The translations under genes were made by a program, and so were the position numbers. This document shows positions 17,505 through 25,365 of a DNA stretch of 64,000 nucleotides, one piece after another. The notes beneath the pieces were generated by a model, which saw only the letters and a program-made list of their open reading frames with translations, searched no databases and had not been told where the DNA came from. The stretch spans positions 248,001 through 312,000 of the forward strand of contig NZ_SSNZ01000002.1 in NCBI RefSeq assembly GCF_004801375.1, given 5' to 3'. Numbering within the stretch: position 1 is the first letter of the stretch; each line of letters opens with the position of its first letter. The stretch is from Flavobacterium supellecticarium. Lineage in GTDB: Bacteria > Bacteroidota > Bacteroidia > Flavobacteriales > Flavobacteriaceae.

Positions 17505-18290
17505 ATGAAATTCAAATTAATAAACACTGTTATAGCAGTGGCATTGGCTATTGCCTTAGGATCTTGTACTAATGATAACGATGTGGTAAACGCCACAGAA
17601 GGAAGCGGAAGCTTAAAAATAAAATTTGACCACCGTTACGGGGATGTCGATTTTATCATGGGCGCGCCGTATACAACCTCTCAGGGTGAGACGATTAAAG
17701 TTGATAATATCAAATATATCGTGAGTAATATCGTGCTTATAAAAGAGGAAGGGGGGACTTATGTTTATCCAAAAAGCAAAAGCTATTTTATTATAAAAGA
17801 GCAAACGCCAAGTTTGTTTACAATCGAACTAACCGATGTTCCGGCCGGGAATTATAAAACTGTAAAATTCGGTATTGGTGTCGATCAGGAGCAATTTAAT
17901 TTAGGAGCTGCCGGTCAGGGTGATTTTCTGGCACAAGCGCAATCCGAAGGTATGATGTGGTCGTGGAGTGCGGGCTATAAATTCCTGGCTTTCGAAGGAA
18001 ACTTCACTTCGGCTACTGTAACCGATCCGACACTTTTTAAAGTACATACAGGACAAACCGGAACCAATTATAACTATACTGAAGTCGTATTGGATATGCC
18101 GGATAAAGCATTGGTGCGACCAACTATTACACCACAAATTCACGTAATGGCCGATTTGTCTAAAATCCTGGATGGAGCCACAAAAATCAGCTTGTCGCCA
18201 CAACCAAATATCATGGGTGGTGTTGTTTTGGCTTCGATTACAGCCAATGTGTCCACTATGTTTTCTGTTGATCACGTTCATAATGACTAA
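17505..18290 (+). CDS. MbnP-like lipoprotein (putative copper-binding protein)
   Basis: 261 residues from ATG 17505. An open frame reaches back to a TTG at 17475, but the extension interrupts the signal peptide pattern. Lipobox ALGSC, Cys21, followed by acidic residues as in exported Bacteroidota lipoproteins. The body fits the MbnP family: early SLKIKFDHRYG, KVDNIKYIVSNI, and the hallmark GMMWSWSAGYKF at 149-160 with Trp152 and Trp154. The family is known as the partner of MbnH di-heme enzymes; in the methanotroph case MbnH oxidises a Trp of MbnP to kynurenine and MbnP binds copper. His43, His181, His213, His257 and His259 are candidate ligands. The mature protein has no Cys other than the lipidated one, unlike four-Cys members. 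Confidence 0.85.
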   Translation: MKFKLINTVIAVALAIALGSCTNDNDVVNATEGSGSLKIKFDHRYGDVDFIMGAPYTTSQGETIKVDNIKYIVSNIVLIKEEGGTYVYPKSKSYFIIKEQTPSLFTIELTDVPAGNYKTVKFGIGVDQEQFNLGAAGQGDFLAQAQSEGMMWSWSAGYKFLAFEGNFTSATVTDPTLFKVHTGQTGTNYNYTEVVLDMPDKALVRPTITPQIHVMADLSKILDGATKISLSPQPNIMGGVVLASITANVSTMFSVDHVHND

Positions 18291-18299
18291 ATAAAATCA

Positions 18300-18334
18300 A
18301 AAAAGCTGTTGGTAGTGACTATTGACAGCTTTTT
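18300..18334 (+). terminator. Hairpin between the MbnP-like and MbnH-like genes
   Basis: 10-bp perfect stem AAAAAGCTGT / ACAGCTTTTT with a 15-base loop in the 59-bp gap. Likely an attenuator that lowers read-through from the lipoprotein into the peroxidase-like gene, giving more MbnP than MbnH. Confidence 0.65.
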
Positions 18335-18349
18335 GAAAAACAAATCATT

Positions 18350-19396
18350 ATGAAAAGAATCAGAACACTACTGTTTCTGTTGCTGCCATTTTTATGGAGC
18401 TGCTCGAACGATGATAGCCCTGAAGCCTATCAAAATATTCCGATCGATTTTAAAGTACCGTCCAATTTTCCGGCCTTGAGCTATAATTTGCAAAACAATC
18501 CGCTAACGGAAAAAGGATTTGAATTGGGAAAAAAGTTGTTTTACGACGGTCGGTTGGCATCGGATGGATTGGTATCCTGTGGTTTTTGTCACATTCAGGA
18601 AGATGCGTTTACGCACCACGGACATTCTTTTAGTCACGGTGTGGGCGATAATATCGGAACCCGTAATGCACCACCGATTCAAAACCTTGCGTTTCAGCGT
18701 GCTTATATGTGGGACGGAGCAACAACACATCTGGATTTGCAACCTTTGATTCCGCTAACCAGTGAAATCGAAATGAACGGGAATCTGGCGGAAATTGTCA
18801 GTATGATGAAAGGCGATGCGACCTATCAGAAACTATTCAGACAGGCCTTTCCTGATGGAATGATCAATTCTGAAAACATGCTTAAAGCATTGGGGCAATT
18901 TATGGTGATGCTAACATCGTCCAATTCAAAATTTGATAAATTCAGAAGAGGAGAACCCGGAGGAGCTTTAAATACTGATGAACAGGAAGGCTACACACTT
19001 TTTACACAAAAATGTGCCGGTTGTCACGCTACGGATTTATTTACCGAAGATACCTATCGTAATAACGGTTTACCGATTAACCCGATGATCAATGATGTGG
19101 GACGCTACCGCGTAACCGAGTTGCCACAGGATAATTACAAGTTTAAAGTGCCTAGTTTGCGAAATATCGAAAAAACGGCACCTTATATGCATGATGGACG
19201 TTTTGCCACATTGGAAGCGGTTTTAAATCACTATTCCAACGGTGTGTTGGATTCGCCTACATTGGATCCGGCATTAAAGGCTAATGGCGCTTTAGGGATT
19301 CCGTTAACGGCGAATGAAAAAACAAAACTTGTCGCCTTTCTGAAAACACTAACGGATCATGAATTTTTAACGGATCGCCGGTTTTCGGAATTTTAA
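18350..19396 (+). CDS. Di-heme cytochrome c peroxidase family protein, MbnH-like
   Basis: 348 residues. Lipobox FLWSC (Cys18) then acidic residues, so an exported lipoprotein. Two CxxCH heme-attachment sites: CGFCH at 77-81 and CAGCH at 222-226. The rest matches the bacterial di-heme peroxidase / MauG-like fold: GKKLFYDGRLASDG, TRNAPPIQNLAF, MWDGATTHLDLQ, and KVPSLRNIEKTAPYMHDGRF near the C-terminus. Downstream of an MbnP-like gene this points to the MbnH branch, which modifies its partner oxidatively rather than only removing peroxide. The assignment to MbnH rests on gene context and overall form. The gene needs cytochrome c maturation encoded elsewhere. Confidence 0.88.
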   Translation: MKRIRTLLFLLLPFLWSCSNDDSPEAYQNIPIDFKVPSNFPALSYNLQNNPLTEKGFELGKKLFYDGRLASDGLVSCGFCHIQEDAFTHHGHSFSHGVGDNIGTRNAPPIQNLAFQRAYMWDGATTHLDLQPLIPLTSEIEMNGNLAEIVSMMKGDATYQKLFRQAFPDGMINSENMLKALGQFMVMLTSSNSKFDKFRRGEPGGALNTDEQEGYTLFTQKCAGCHATDLFTEDTYRNNGLPINPMINDVGRYRVTELPQDNYKFKVPSLRNIEKTAPYMHDGRFATLEAVLNHYSNGVLDSPTLDPALKANGALGIPLTANEKTKLVAFLKTLTDHEFLTDRRFSEF

Positions 19397-19456
19397 AAAC
19401 AACAAACACTTTTCTAAATTTTAGAAATAAGATTTGGATTGAAAAGAAAAATAAAA

Positions 19457-20416
19457 ATGAAAAAATATAGTCTAGTAGTAGTGCTGTTTTGGAGTGTATT
19501 TACCTACGCGGCAGAAAAGGATAGTTTGGGGATAAATCCGTATCAAAACTATTTTCGTTCACTCGAATATTTCGAAGAATGTGATGCTTGTGGTTGTTCG
19601 GCCAGTGGTGGAAGTCTGGGGTTTTCGTCGATGCTGAATACCAATTTTGTAGGGATACGCTATTTTAACCAGCGGTATAAAAGTAACGACGGATTGTTTT
19701 CGGATTCGCCCTGGTATGAAGAAAATTTTAATACCATTCAGGTGTGGGGACGTATTCCGATTGTGAAAAAAGTTCAGGTTTCCGTATTGGTGCCGTACCA
19801 TTTTCATAATCGGGAAACTGTAACCGGCGCCCAGGATATATCCGGCTTAGGTGATCTTACGGTATTGGGGATGTACACGGTATATGAAACGGTTAAAGAT
19901 AGCGCCGTGTTTTCGCATTCGGTACAATTAGGTGCCGGAGTAAAAGCGCCTACGGGAAAATATCGCGAATTTAGCAATGGAAGTGTAAACCCGAGTTTCC
20001 AGGTGGGAACCGGTAGCTGGGATTATATTTTTGCAGCAGAATATGTTGTAAAAAAAGGAAGCCTGGGATTAAATACTATGGGGAGTTATACCGTTAAAAC
20101 GGAAAATGAGAAATATTATCGTTTCGGGAATCAGTTTAATTATTCGTCAACAGTATTCTATTTTTTGAATAGTGATAAGTATGTATTTGTGCCGCAATTG
20201 GGCGTTGCCGGAGAAGTGTACGGGAACAACTATCAATACAAACAATTGCTTCGAAATACGGCAGGAGATATCCTTTTTGGAAAAGCGGGAATCGAGATCG
20301 GACGGGATAAGTTTTCGTTTGGTGCCAATGTGATGGTGCCGATAAATCAAAATCTTACCGGTGGCAGGGTGGAAGCGCAATATCGTTGGAGTGTAAACCT
20401 TAATTATACTTTATAA
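19457..20416 (+). CDS. Outer-membrane beta-barrel protein with CxxCxC motif
   Basis: 319 residues from ATG 19457; a TTG at 19439 is open but adds only basic residues before the signal peptide. Signal peptide ends near FTYAA. Just after it comes EECDACGCSASGG with Cys42, Cys45 and Cys47, a compact potential metal-binding site. The rest alternates aromatic and polar residues with Gly turns (GLGDLTVLGMYTV, LGAGVKAPTGKYREF) and ends in RWSVNLNYTL with a terminal hydrophobic strand, as in outer-membrane barrels. Probably a porin-like or transport protein for the substrate of the MbnP/MbnH pair; this is inferred from linkage. Confidence 0.78.
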   Translation: MKKYSLVVVLFWSVFTYAAEKDSLGINPYQNYFRSLEYFEECDACGCSASGGSLGFSSMLNTNFVGIRYFNQRYKSNDGLFSDSPWYEENFNTIQVWGRIPIVKKVQVSVLVPYHFHNRETVTGAQDISGLGDLTVLGMYTVYETVKDSAVFSHSVQLGAGVKAPTGKYREFSNGSVNPSFQVGTGSWDYIFAAEYVVKKGSLGLNTMGSYTVKTENEKYYRFGNQFNYSSTVFYFLNSDKYVFVPQLGVAGEVYGNNYQYKQLLRNTAGDILFGKAGIEIGRDKFSFGANVMVPINQNLTGGRVEAQYRWSVNLNYTL

Positions 20417-20419
20417 GCT

Positions 20420-20466
20420 ACACCTGACAGGTTTTTCGCCGCAACGCTGATAAACCTGTCAGGTGT
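20420..20466. repeat. Palindromic repeat (CACCTGACAGG family), copy 1
   Basis: Perfect 15-bp inverted repeat: ACACCTGACAGGTTT at 20420-20434 and AAACCTGTCAGGTGT at 20452-20466. The same arm recurs at 20535-20580, 35363-35377 and 40832-40862. All lie between genes, three of them after stop codons. Confidence 0.85.
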
Positions 20467-20534
20467 TTGTATAAGAGTTGCGAGATGGGTTTTTCGAGGC
20501 AAGAGCAGAAATCGGTCTGATATAGTAAATACAA

Positions 20535-20580
20535 ACACCTGACAGTTTTTAAGTGAGAAAATGCTAAGACTGTCAGGTGT
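20535..20580. repeat. Palindromic repeat (CACCTGACAGG family), copy 2
   Basis: Arms ACACCTGACAGT (20535-20546) and ACTGTCAGGTGT (20569-20580), 12-bp perfect stem, 22-base spacer. Same family as the copy 70 bp to the left, slightly decayed at the inner end. Confidence 0.8.
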
Positions 20581-20584
20581 AGGC

Positions 20585-20609
20585 AACCGGATTAAAGTAT
20601 AATCCGGTT
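20585..20609. repeat. Inverted repeat AACCGGATTA
   Basis: 10-bp perfect stem AACCGGATTA / TAATCCGGTT with a 5-base loop, directly after palindromic repeat copy 2. No T-run follows, so it is not a standard terminator. Confidence 0.7.
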
Positions 20610-20625
20610 TAGTGTAACAGAAACA

Positions 20626-20656
20626 GGCTGTCTCGAAAAAAGAGGCAGCTTTTTTT
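20626..20656 (+). terminator. Intrinsic terminator at the end of the metal cluster
   Basis: Stem GCTGTCTC / GAGGCAGC (one G-U pair) with an A-rich loop followed by seven T. Ends at the stop codon of the convergent minus-strand gene. Confidence 0.8.
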
Positions 20657-21053
20657 AAGGCTTATTTTGGGTAGTTGCTTTTTGCGGTTGATTTTGGAAT
20701 CGTTTTTTATAAACGGCATCCCATTTGTCTTGCTGCTCCTGAGTGAGAACTGCTTTTAGATTGGTTTTTAAGGTCTTTAGACTTTCGATGTATTCGGTTT
20801 TTAAAGCTTGATTATCTTCTGGTTTAGCCGACTGTAGACGTAATTTGATATCGCCGGTTTTTCGGTTATTATCCATTAGTATTTTTTCGATTTGTTGTTG
20901 CTGTACTGTCGTCAGATTAAGATCCGTTGTCATGCGTTTGACCTCTAATTTGGCCTTTTGTTCTGCTGTCAGGGTTGGTTGTTCCGTATTAGGGGACTGT
21001 GCATTGATTGCTAATGCTAAAAAGCTTACAATCAGGATAAAGAATGCTTTCAT
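20655..21053 (-). CDS. Spy/CpxP-like (DUF4890-type) periplasmic protein
   Basis: 132 residues. Signal peptide to about residue 19 (LALAINAQ). Mature part: LTAEQKAKLEVKRMTTDLNLTTVQQQQIEKILMDNNRK then LKAVLTQEQQDKWDAVYKKRF. The paired LTxxQ motifs bracket a helical hairpin, as in Spy/CpxP. It matches the protein at 16449-16883 in the same positions (KKMTLDLDLTAKQQ versus KRMTTDLNLTTVQQ), so the two are paralogues placed on either side of the MbnP/MbnH-like cluster. Gln-rich. Likely a periplasmic chaperone or stress protein; ligand unknown. Confidence 0.8.
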   Translation of the reverse strand: MKAFFILIVSFLALAINAQSPNTEQPTLTAEQKAKLEVKRMTTDLNLTTVQQQQIEKILMDNNRKTGDIKLRLQSAKPEDNQALKTEYIESLKTLKTNLKAVLTQEQQDKWDAVYKKRFQNQPQKATTQNKP

Positions 21054-21189
21054 AATCCTGTCGGTTTAAGTGGTAAACTCCGTGATATGTCTATTAAAAG
21101 TAAGAAATAAAACCGAAAGGCATTCTGATTTTCTGTTAAGAACGATTTTTGTCGATTAAATTCATTTTGAAACGCTTAAAAATATAAAA

Positions 21190-21210
21190 GGCCGACTATT
21201 TTAGTCGGCC
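21190..21210 (-). terminator. lysS terminator
   Basis: 9-bp stem GGCCGACTA / TAGTCGGCC, 3-base loop, with an A-rich run on the left that becomes the U-tract of the minus-strand transcript. It lies 22 bp after the lysS stop. Confidence 0.93.
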
Positions 21211-21231
21211 TCTTTGATGTATATCGAAAAC

Positions 21232-22932
21232 TTAGGATTGTAATTCTACGACTTTACTGTCGCCGGCTACAACCACTTTGGTTAATCCGTGTTGTGCTAA
21301 AGCTTTCATGGCTTTATCCCATTTTTTACCACTTAATCCGGCCTGATTTTTTAATTCGGCTAATTCCAGAGTGTTGGCATTTTTCTCTAAGATCGCAATA
21401 ATTGCTTTTTCTTCGTCTTCCAATTCGATTTGTACGGCTTTTTTCTCCGGACGCATTTGTGGGAAAAATAGCACTTCCTGAATCGATGGATTGTTGGTTA
21501 AAAACATAATCAGACGGTCCATGCCGATACCTAAACCAGATGTTGGGGGCATTCCGTATTCTAATGCACGTAAGAAATCGTTATCAATAAACATCGCTTC
21601 ATCATCACCTCTTTCGGATAAGGCCAACTGCGATTCAAAACGTTCCCGCTGATCGATTGGATCGTTTAGCTCGGAATAAGCATTGGCGATTTCTTTTCCG
21701 CATACCATCAATTCGAAACGCTCGGTTAATTCCGGGTTGTCGCGGTGTTCTTTTGTTAGCGGACTCATATCTTTCGGATAATCAGTGATAAAAGTTGGCT
21801 GGATAAAATTACCCTCACATTTTTCACCAAAAATCTCGTCGATCAATTTTCCTTTACCCATCGTATCATCTACGGTAATTCCCATCGATTGTGCAGCAGC
21901 CCGTAATTCGGTTTCTGTTTTTCCGGTAATATCAAAGCCGGTAAAATGTTTGATGGCATCTGTCATCGAAACACGTGCATAAGGTGCTTTAAAATCAACC
22001 GTATGCTCGCCGAAAGTAGCTTTTGTAGTACCGTTCACCTGAAGGGCACAATATTCCAAAAGATTTTCGGTAAATTCCATCATCCAATTATAGTCTTTAT
22101 AAGCTACATAGATTTCCATAGCGGTAAATTCCGGGTTATGGGTTCGGTCCATTCCTTCGTTACGGAAGTTTTTGGAGAACTCATAGACACCATCGAAACC
22201 ACCTACGATTAGTCTTTTTAGATACAATTCGTTGGCAATTCGCATATATAGAGGAATATCCAGGGAATTGTGGTGCGTGATAAACGGTCTTGCGGCCGCA
22301 CCACCCGGGATAGACTGTAATATTGGCGTTTCTACTTCAAAATAACCTTTGTCGTTAAAAAACGTACGCATCGCATTGAACAACTTGGTTCTTTTGATAA
22401 ATACTTCTTTAACCTGCGGATTTACAACCAAATCAACATAACGCATACGGTAACGCAATTCCGGATCGGTAAAAGCGTCGAAAACATTACCATCGGCATC
22501 TACTTTTGGTAGTGGTAAAGGGCGTAAGGTTTTGCTTAATAGTGTGATGTTTTTGGCACGTAAGGTTTTTTCGCCTACCTGAGTGGTAAACAATTCTCCT
22601 TCGATACCGATAAAGTCACCCAAATCGATTAGTTTTTTAAAAACTTCGTTGTAAAGTGTTTTATCATCATCAGGACAAATCTCGTCACGGTTAATGTATA
22701 ACTGGATACGACCTTCGCTATCCTGTAATTCGGCGAAAGAAGCTTTCCCTTGTACGCGGGCAGACATCAGACGGCCGGCCACAATTACCTTCTTTCCTTC
22801 CTCAAAAGTTTCCTTGACCTGCTTCGACGTGTGGTTCACGGGAAACAAATTGGCGGGATATGGGTTTATTCCAAGTTCTTTCAACTTACCCAGTTTTTCT
22901 CTTCTGATGATTTCTTGTTCTGAAAGTTGCAT
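21232..22932 (-). CDS. lysS: Lysyl-tRNA synthetase, class II
   Basis: 566 residues. Charges tRNA-Lys with lysine in the cytoplasm. An N-terminal OB-fold for anticodon binding (about 45-150) precedes the class II core: motif 2 in FRNEGMDRTHNPEFT and motif 3 in GLGIGMDRLIMF. The C-terminus continues past motif 3 and LFFPQMRP for about 65 residues (EEKAIIAILEKNAN ... AQHGLTKVVVAGDSKVV). That tail looks like a small helical / winged-helix unit and makes the protein longer than the common bacterial form of about 500 residues; similar length is known in Bacteroidota. Own promoter (22955-22985) and terminator. Confidence 0.98.
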   Translation of the reverse strand: MQLSEQEIIRREKLGKLKELGINPYPANLFPVNHTSKQVKETFEEGKKVIVAGRLMSARVQGKASFAELQDSEGRIQLYINRDEICPDDDKTLYNEVFKKLIDLGDFIGIEGELFTTQVGEKTLRAKNITLLSKTLRPLPLPKVDADGNVFDAFTDPELRYRMRYVDLVVNPQVKEVFIKRTKLFNAMRTFFNDKGYFEVETPILQSIPGGAAARPFITHHNSLDIPLYMRIANELYLKRLIVGGFDGVYEFSKNFRNEGMDRTHNPEFTAMEIYVAYKDYNWMMEFTENLLEYCALQVNGTTKATFGEHTVDFKAPYARVSMTDAIKHFTGFDITGKTETELRAAAQSMGITVDDTMGKGKLIDEIFGEKCEGNFIQPTFITDYPKDMSPLTKEHRDNPELTERFELMVCGKEIANAYSELNDPIDQRERFESQLALSERGDDEAMFIDNDFLRALEYGMPPTSGLGIGMDRLIMFLTNNPSIQEVLFFPQMRPEKKAVQIELEDEEKAIIAILEKNANTLELAELKNQAGLSGKKWDKAMKALAQHGLTKVVVAGDSKVVELQS

Positions 22933-22954
22933 AATTGTGATTTTTTTAAGTGGG

Positions 22955-22985
22955 CAAAGATAGGTATATTTTAAAAAGGAATCAA
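22955..22985 (-). promoter_or_regulatory. lysS promoter
   Basis: Reading leftward: TTG (complement of 22983-22985), 20-bp spacer, TATCTTTG (complement of 22955-22962). Both boxes match the Bacteroidota -33/-7 consensus. The ATG follows 22 bp downstream of the -7 box. Confidence 0.75.
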
Positions 22986-23032
22986 TTTCAAATTTTGAAA
23001 ATGATAATAAAGGTATTGCGGATGGAAAATCG

Positions 23033-23040
23033 TATCTTTG
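23033..23040 (+). promoter_or_regulatory. -7 promoter element (TATCTTTG)
   Basis: Exact TAnnTTTG match 24 bp before the ATG at 23065, divergent from the lysS promoter. It overlaps the TTG that opens the longer frame, another reason to prefer the later ATG. Confidence 0.6.
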
Positions 23041-23064
23041 AAAGCAAATTTGAAGCCTGAACTT

Positions 23065-23799
23065 ATGAAGGAAAAAATCCGGTTCGTCCTTACTTTGGTT
23101 GTCGTGGTTATGATGACAGCCTGTAATTTTACAGAGACTATTTATTTGAATGCTGACGGAAGTGGTAAATTTTCGTTAGATGTCGATGCATCGGCTATGA
23201 TGGGTATTGCGGCAGAGCAAGGCGATCGGAAAATTGATTCGACTTTTACACTAAAATCATTAATAGACGAACGAAAAGACAGTATTGCCAAATTGCCATT
23301 GGTGGAACAGCAACGTTTGAAAAAATTGGAAAACTTTTCGGTTCGAACGCATGTGGATCAAGTGGAAAAATCATTTTTGTTTACGCTTTTCAGTGATTTT
23401 AAAAAACCATCGGATTTGGTTGATGGGTTGTCGGTTGTAAAAGCAATGGACGATTTGAAAACAAATGGAAGCGGAGAGAAAGGCAGATTGTCGGATATGG
23501 ATAAAATGGCAACCGATTTGAAGTATTCGTTCGACGGGAAAAAATTTACCCGTAAGGCGGCGGTAAAAGATCCGGCCATTCAAAAGCAGCTGACGGATAG
23601 CCTGGCGACAATCCGGCCGATGATAGAAGCTTTTACCTATACCGTAAGATACCATTTTCCGAAAAAGATAAAATCGATTACCGCAAAAGATCCGGTTTTT
23701 AGTGACGACAGAAAAACGGTAACCTTGCAATATCCGTTTATAGATTATATAGAAAGACCCGAAGTAATGAACTTTGAGGTTATTCTGGAGAAAAAATAA
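23065..23799 (+). CDS. Lipoprotein of unknown function
   Basis: 244 residues from ATG 23065. Lipobox MMTAC gives Cys20, followed by NFTETIYLNADGSG. The frame is open back to a TTG at 23038, but that codon lies in the -7 box. The mature protein is charged, without Cys or known catalytic motifs: DADG-like beta start, a helical middle (LIDERKDSIAKLPLVEQQRLKKL), and a beta-rich C-terminus (VTLQYPFIDYIERPEVMNFEVILEKK). It sits 5 bp before lipB, so the two are probably co-transcribed, which does not by itself link it to lipoate. Probably in the outer membrane or periplasm. Confidence 0.8.
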   Translation: MKEKIRFVLTLVVVVMMTACNFTETIYLNADGSGKFSLDVDASAMMGIAAEQGDRKIDSTFTLKSLIDERKDSIAKLPLVEQQRLKKLENFSVRTHVDQVEKSFLFTLFSDFKKPSDLVDGLSVVKAMDDLKTNGSGEKGRLSDMDKMATDLKYSFDGKKFTRKAAVKDPAIQKQLTDSLATIRPMIEAFTYTVRYHFPKKIKSITAKDPVFSDDRKTVTLQYPFIDYIERPEVMNFEVILEKK

Positions 23800-23804
23800 T
23801 AACG

Positions 23805-24506
23805 ATGAACAAACAGATTGTATTCCGGGATCTCGGATTAAAAGATTATAAAGAGGTTTGGGATTATCAGGAATCTTTATTTAAAGAGATTCTGGATATC
23901 AAGATTGCTAATAGGAGAGAAGAAAAAGAGGAGGTAACGCCAAATTATTTTTTATTTGTAGAACATCCGCATGTTTATACGCTTGGTAAAAGCGGGGATT
24001 TTTCAAACCTGTTACTAAACGAAAAGCAACTTACCGATAAGGGTGCTTCCTATTATAAAATTAACCGTGGCGGTGATATTACCTATCACGGACCGGGACA
24101 AGTGGTTGGTTATCCGATTCTGGATCTGGAGAACTTTTTTACCGATATCCATAAATATCTTCGTTTTCTGGAAGAAGCTATCATTCGAACCCTTGCAGAA
24201 TACGGATTGCAGTGTGAGCGAAGCGAAGGGGAGACCGGAGTATGGCTTGGTGTGGGTACGCCGTTTGCGCGAAAAATATGCGCGATGGGAGTGCGCGCTT
24301 CACGATGGGTAACGATGCATGGGTTTGCGCTAAATGTAAATTCCGATTTGGGCTATTTTGATAATATCATCCCATGTGGTATAAAAGACAAGGCGGTTAC
24401 TTCCTTGAATGTGGAGTTGGGTGTTGTAAAAGTGGATGAGGAAGAAGTAAAGTCGAAAATTAAAAAACATTTTACGGCTTTGTTTGAAGCGCAAATCAAA
24501 GACTAA
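23805..24506 (+). CDS. lipB: Octanoyltransferase (lipoate biosynthesis)
   Basis: 233 residues. Transfers octanoyl from acyl-carrier protein to lipoyl domains, the first step of de novo lipoate synthesis. Motifs: VEHPHVYTLGKSG (52-64), NRGGDITYHGPGQVVGYP (87-104), the conserved lysine in ARKICAMGVR (Lys157) and the catalytic Cys191 in IIPCGI. Full length for LipB, cytoplasmic. It starts 5 bp after the lipoprotein gene and ends in a perfect palindromic terminator shared with rnhB. Confidence 0.98.
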   Translation: MNKQIVFRDLGLKDYKEVWDYQESLFKEILDIKIANRREEKEEVTPNYFLFVEHPHVYTLGKSGDFSNLLLNEKQLTDKGASYYKINRGGDITYHGPGQVVGYPILDLENFFTDIHKYLRFLEEAIIRTLAEYGLQCERSEGETGVWLGVGTPFARKICAMGVRASRWVTMHGFALNVNSDLGYFDNIIPCGIKDKAVTSLNVELGVVKVDEEEVKSKIKKHFTALFEAQIKD

Positions 24507-24530
24507 AAAATTGTAGTATTTTATAAAGAA

Positions 24531-24558
24531 AAATCCTGACAAAATTTTGTCAGGATTT
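24531..24558. terminator. Bidirectional terminator between lipB and rnhB
   Basis: Perfect palindrome AAATCCTGACAAAA / TTTTGTCAGGATTT, 14 bp per arm, followed by T on the plus strand and preceded by A. Convergent genes on both sides. Confidence 0.92.
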
Positions 24559-24567
24559 TTTTTGTGA

Positions 24568-25167
24568 TCAGAATTCCAGTTTTAATTGCTCTGGAAGTAG
24601 TCGGAACGATTTCCGGTGATAGGGAGTGGTTCCGTATTTTCGAATGGCTTCCCGATGTTCAATCGTAGGGTAACCTTTATTTTTTTTCCAGTTGTACATG
24701 GGATATTCTTCATGTATACGATTCATATATTCGTCGCGATAGGTTTTGGCCAGAACCGAAGCGGCGGCAATACTCAGGTATTTGCTATCGCCTTTTACGA
24801 TGCAACTGTACGGTATGTTTTGAATCGGTTTAAAACGATTGCCGTCTACAATAATATAGTTGGGTATTGGATTTAGATTGACGATGCAGGTTTGCATGGC
24901 TTGTATCGAAGCGTTCAAAATATTGATTTCGTCAATGATTTCGGGTTCGAGGTGAATTACTTTAAAGCAAAGGGCTACTTCTTCAATTATGGGCTTTAGT
25001 TTTTCGCGAGTGATTTCGGATAATTTCTTGGAGTCATTGAGTTTTTCGATAATCACATTATCCGGTAAAATCACGGCCGCAGCGGTAACAGGGCCGGCTA
25101 GACAACCCCTTCCGGCTTCGTCGGTACCGGCTTCCAATGTTAACTTAGAGTAATTCTGTAGCAGCAT
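24568..25167 (-). CDS. rnhB: Ribonuclease HII
   Basis: 199 residues. Cleaves RNA in RNA-DNA hybrids, including single ribonucleotides in [17 protein letters not shown] (14-27) contains the first two catalytic acids (Asp16, Glu17); IIVDGNRF (Asp108) supplies the third and the region around [21 protein letters not shown] the rest. Usual length. Monocistronic, convergent with lipB and divergent from the SusC-like gene. Confidence 0.97.
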   Translation of the reverse strand: MLLQNYSKLTLEAGTDEAGRGCLAGPVTAAAVILPDNVIIEKLNDSKKLSEITREKLKPIIEEVALCFKVIHLEPEIIDEINILNASIQAMQTCIVNLNPIPNYIIVDGNRFKPIQNIPYSCIVKGDSKYLSIAAASVLAKTYRDEYMNRIHEEYPMYNWKKNKGYPTIEHREAIRKYGTTPYHRKSFRLLPEQLKLEF

Positions 25168-25301
25168 TTTTGTTTTTGGTAAATGTATAAAAAAAACACA
25201 AATATTTTGAGTAAACCGCAGTCTAATAAGGGACTTTATTTGATATAGTGTATTTTCAAATGGCTTTTTTTAACACAAATAAAATGCTACAATTCCTATA
25301 T

Positions 25302-25309
25302 TATATTTG
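25302..25309 (+). promoter_or_regulatory. -7 promoter element of the SusCD operon (TATATTTG)
   Basis: Exact TAnnTTTG match 56 bp upstream of the ATG at 25366. No clear TTG at -33. The leader of about 50 bases is AT-rich. No inverted repeat or ECF/anti-sigma gene is nearby. Confidence 0.55.
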
Positions 25310-25365
25310 TTTATTTAAGAAATTATTAAGAAGTTTGCGGAATAACTAACTCAAATAAATTTAAT

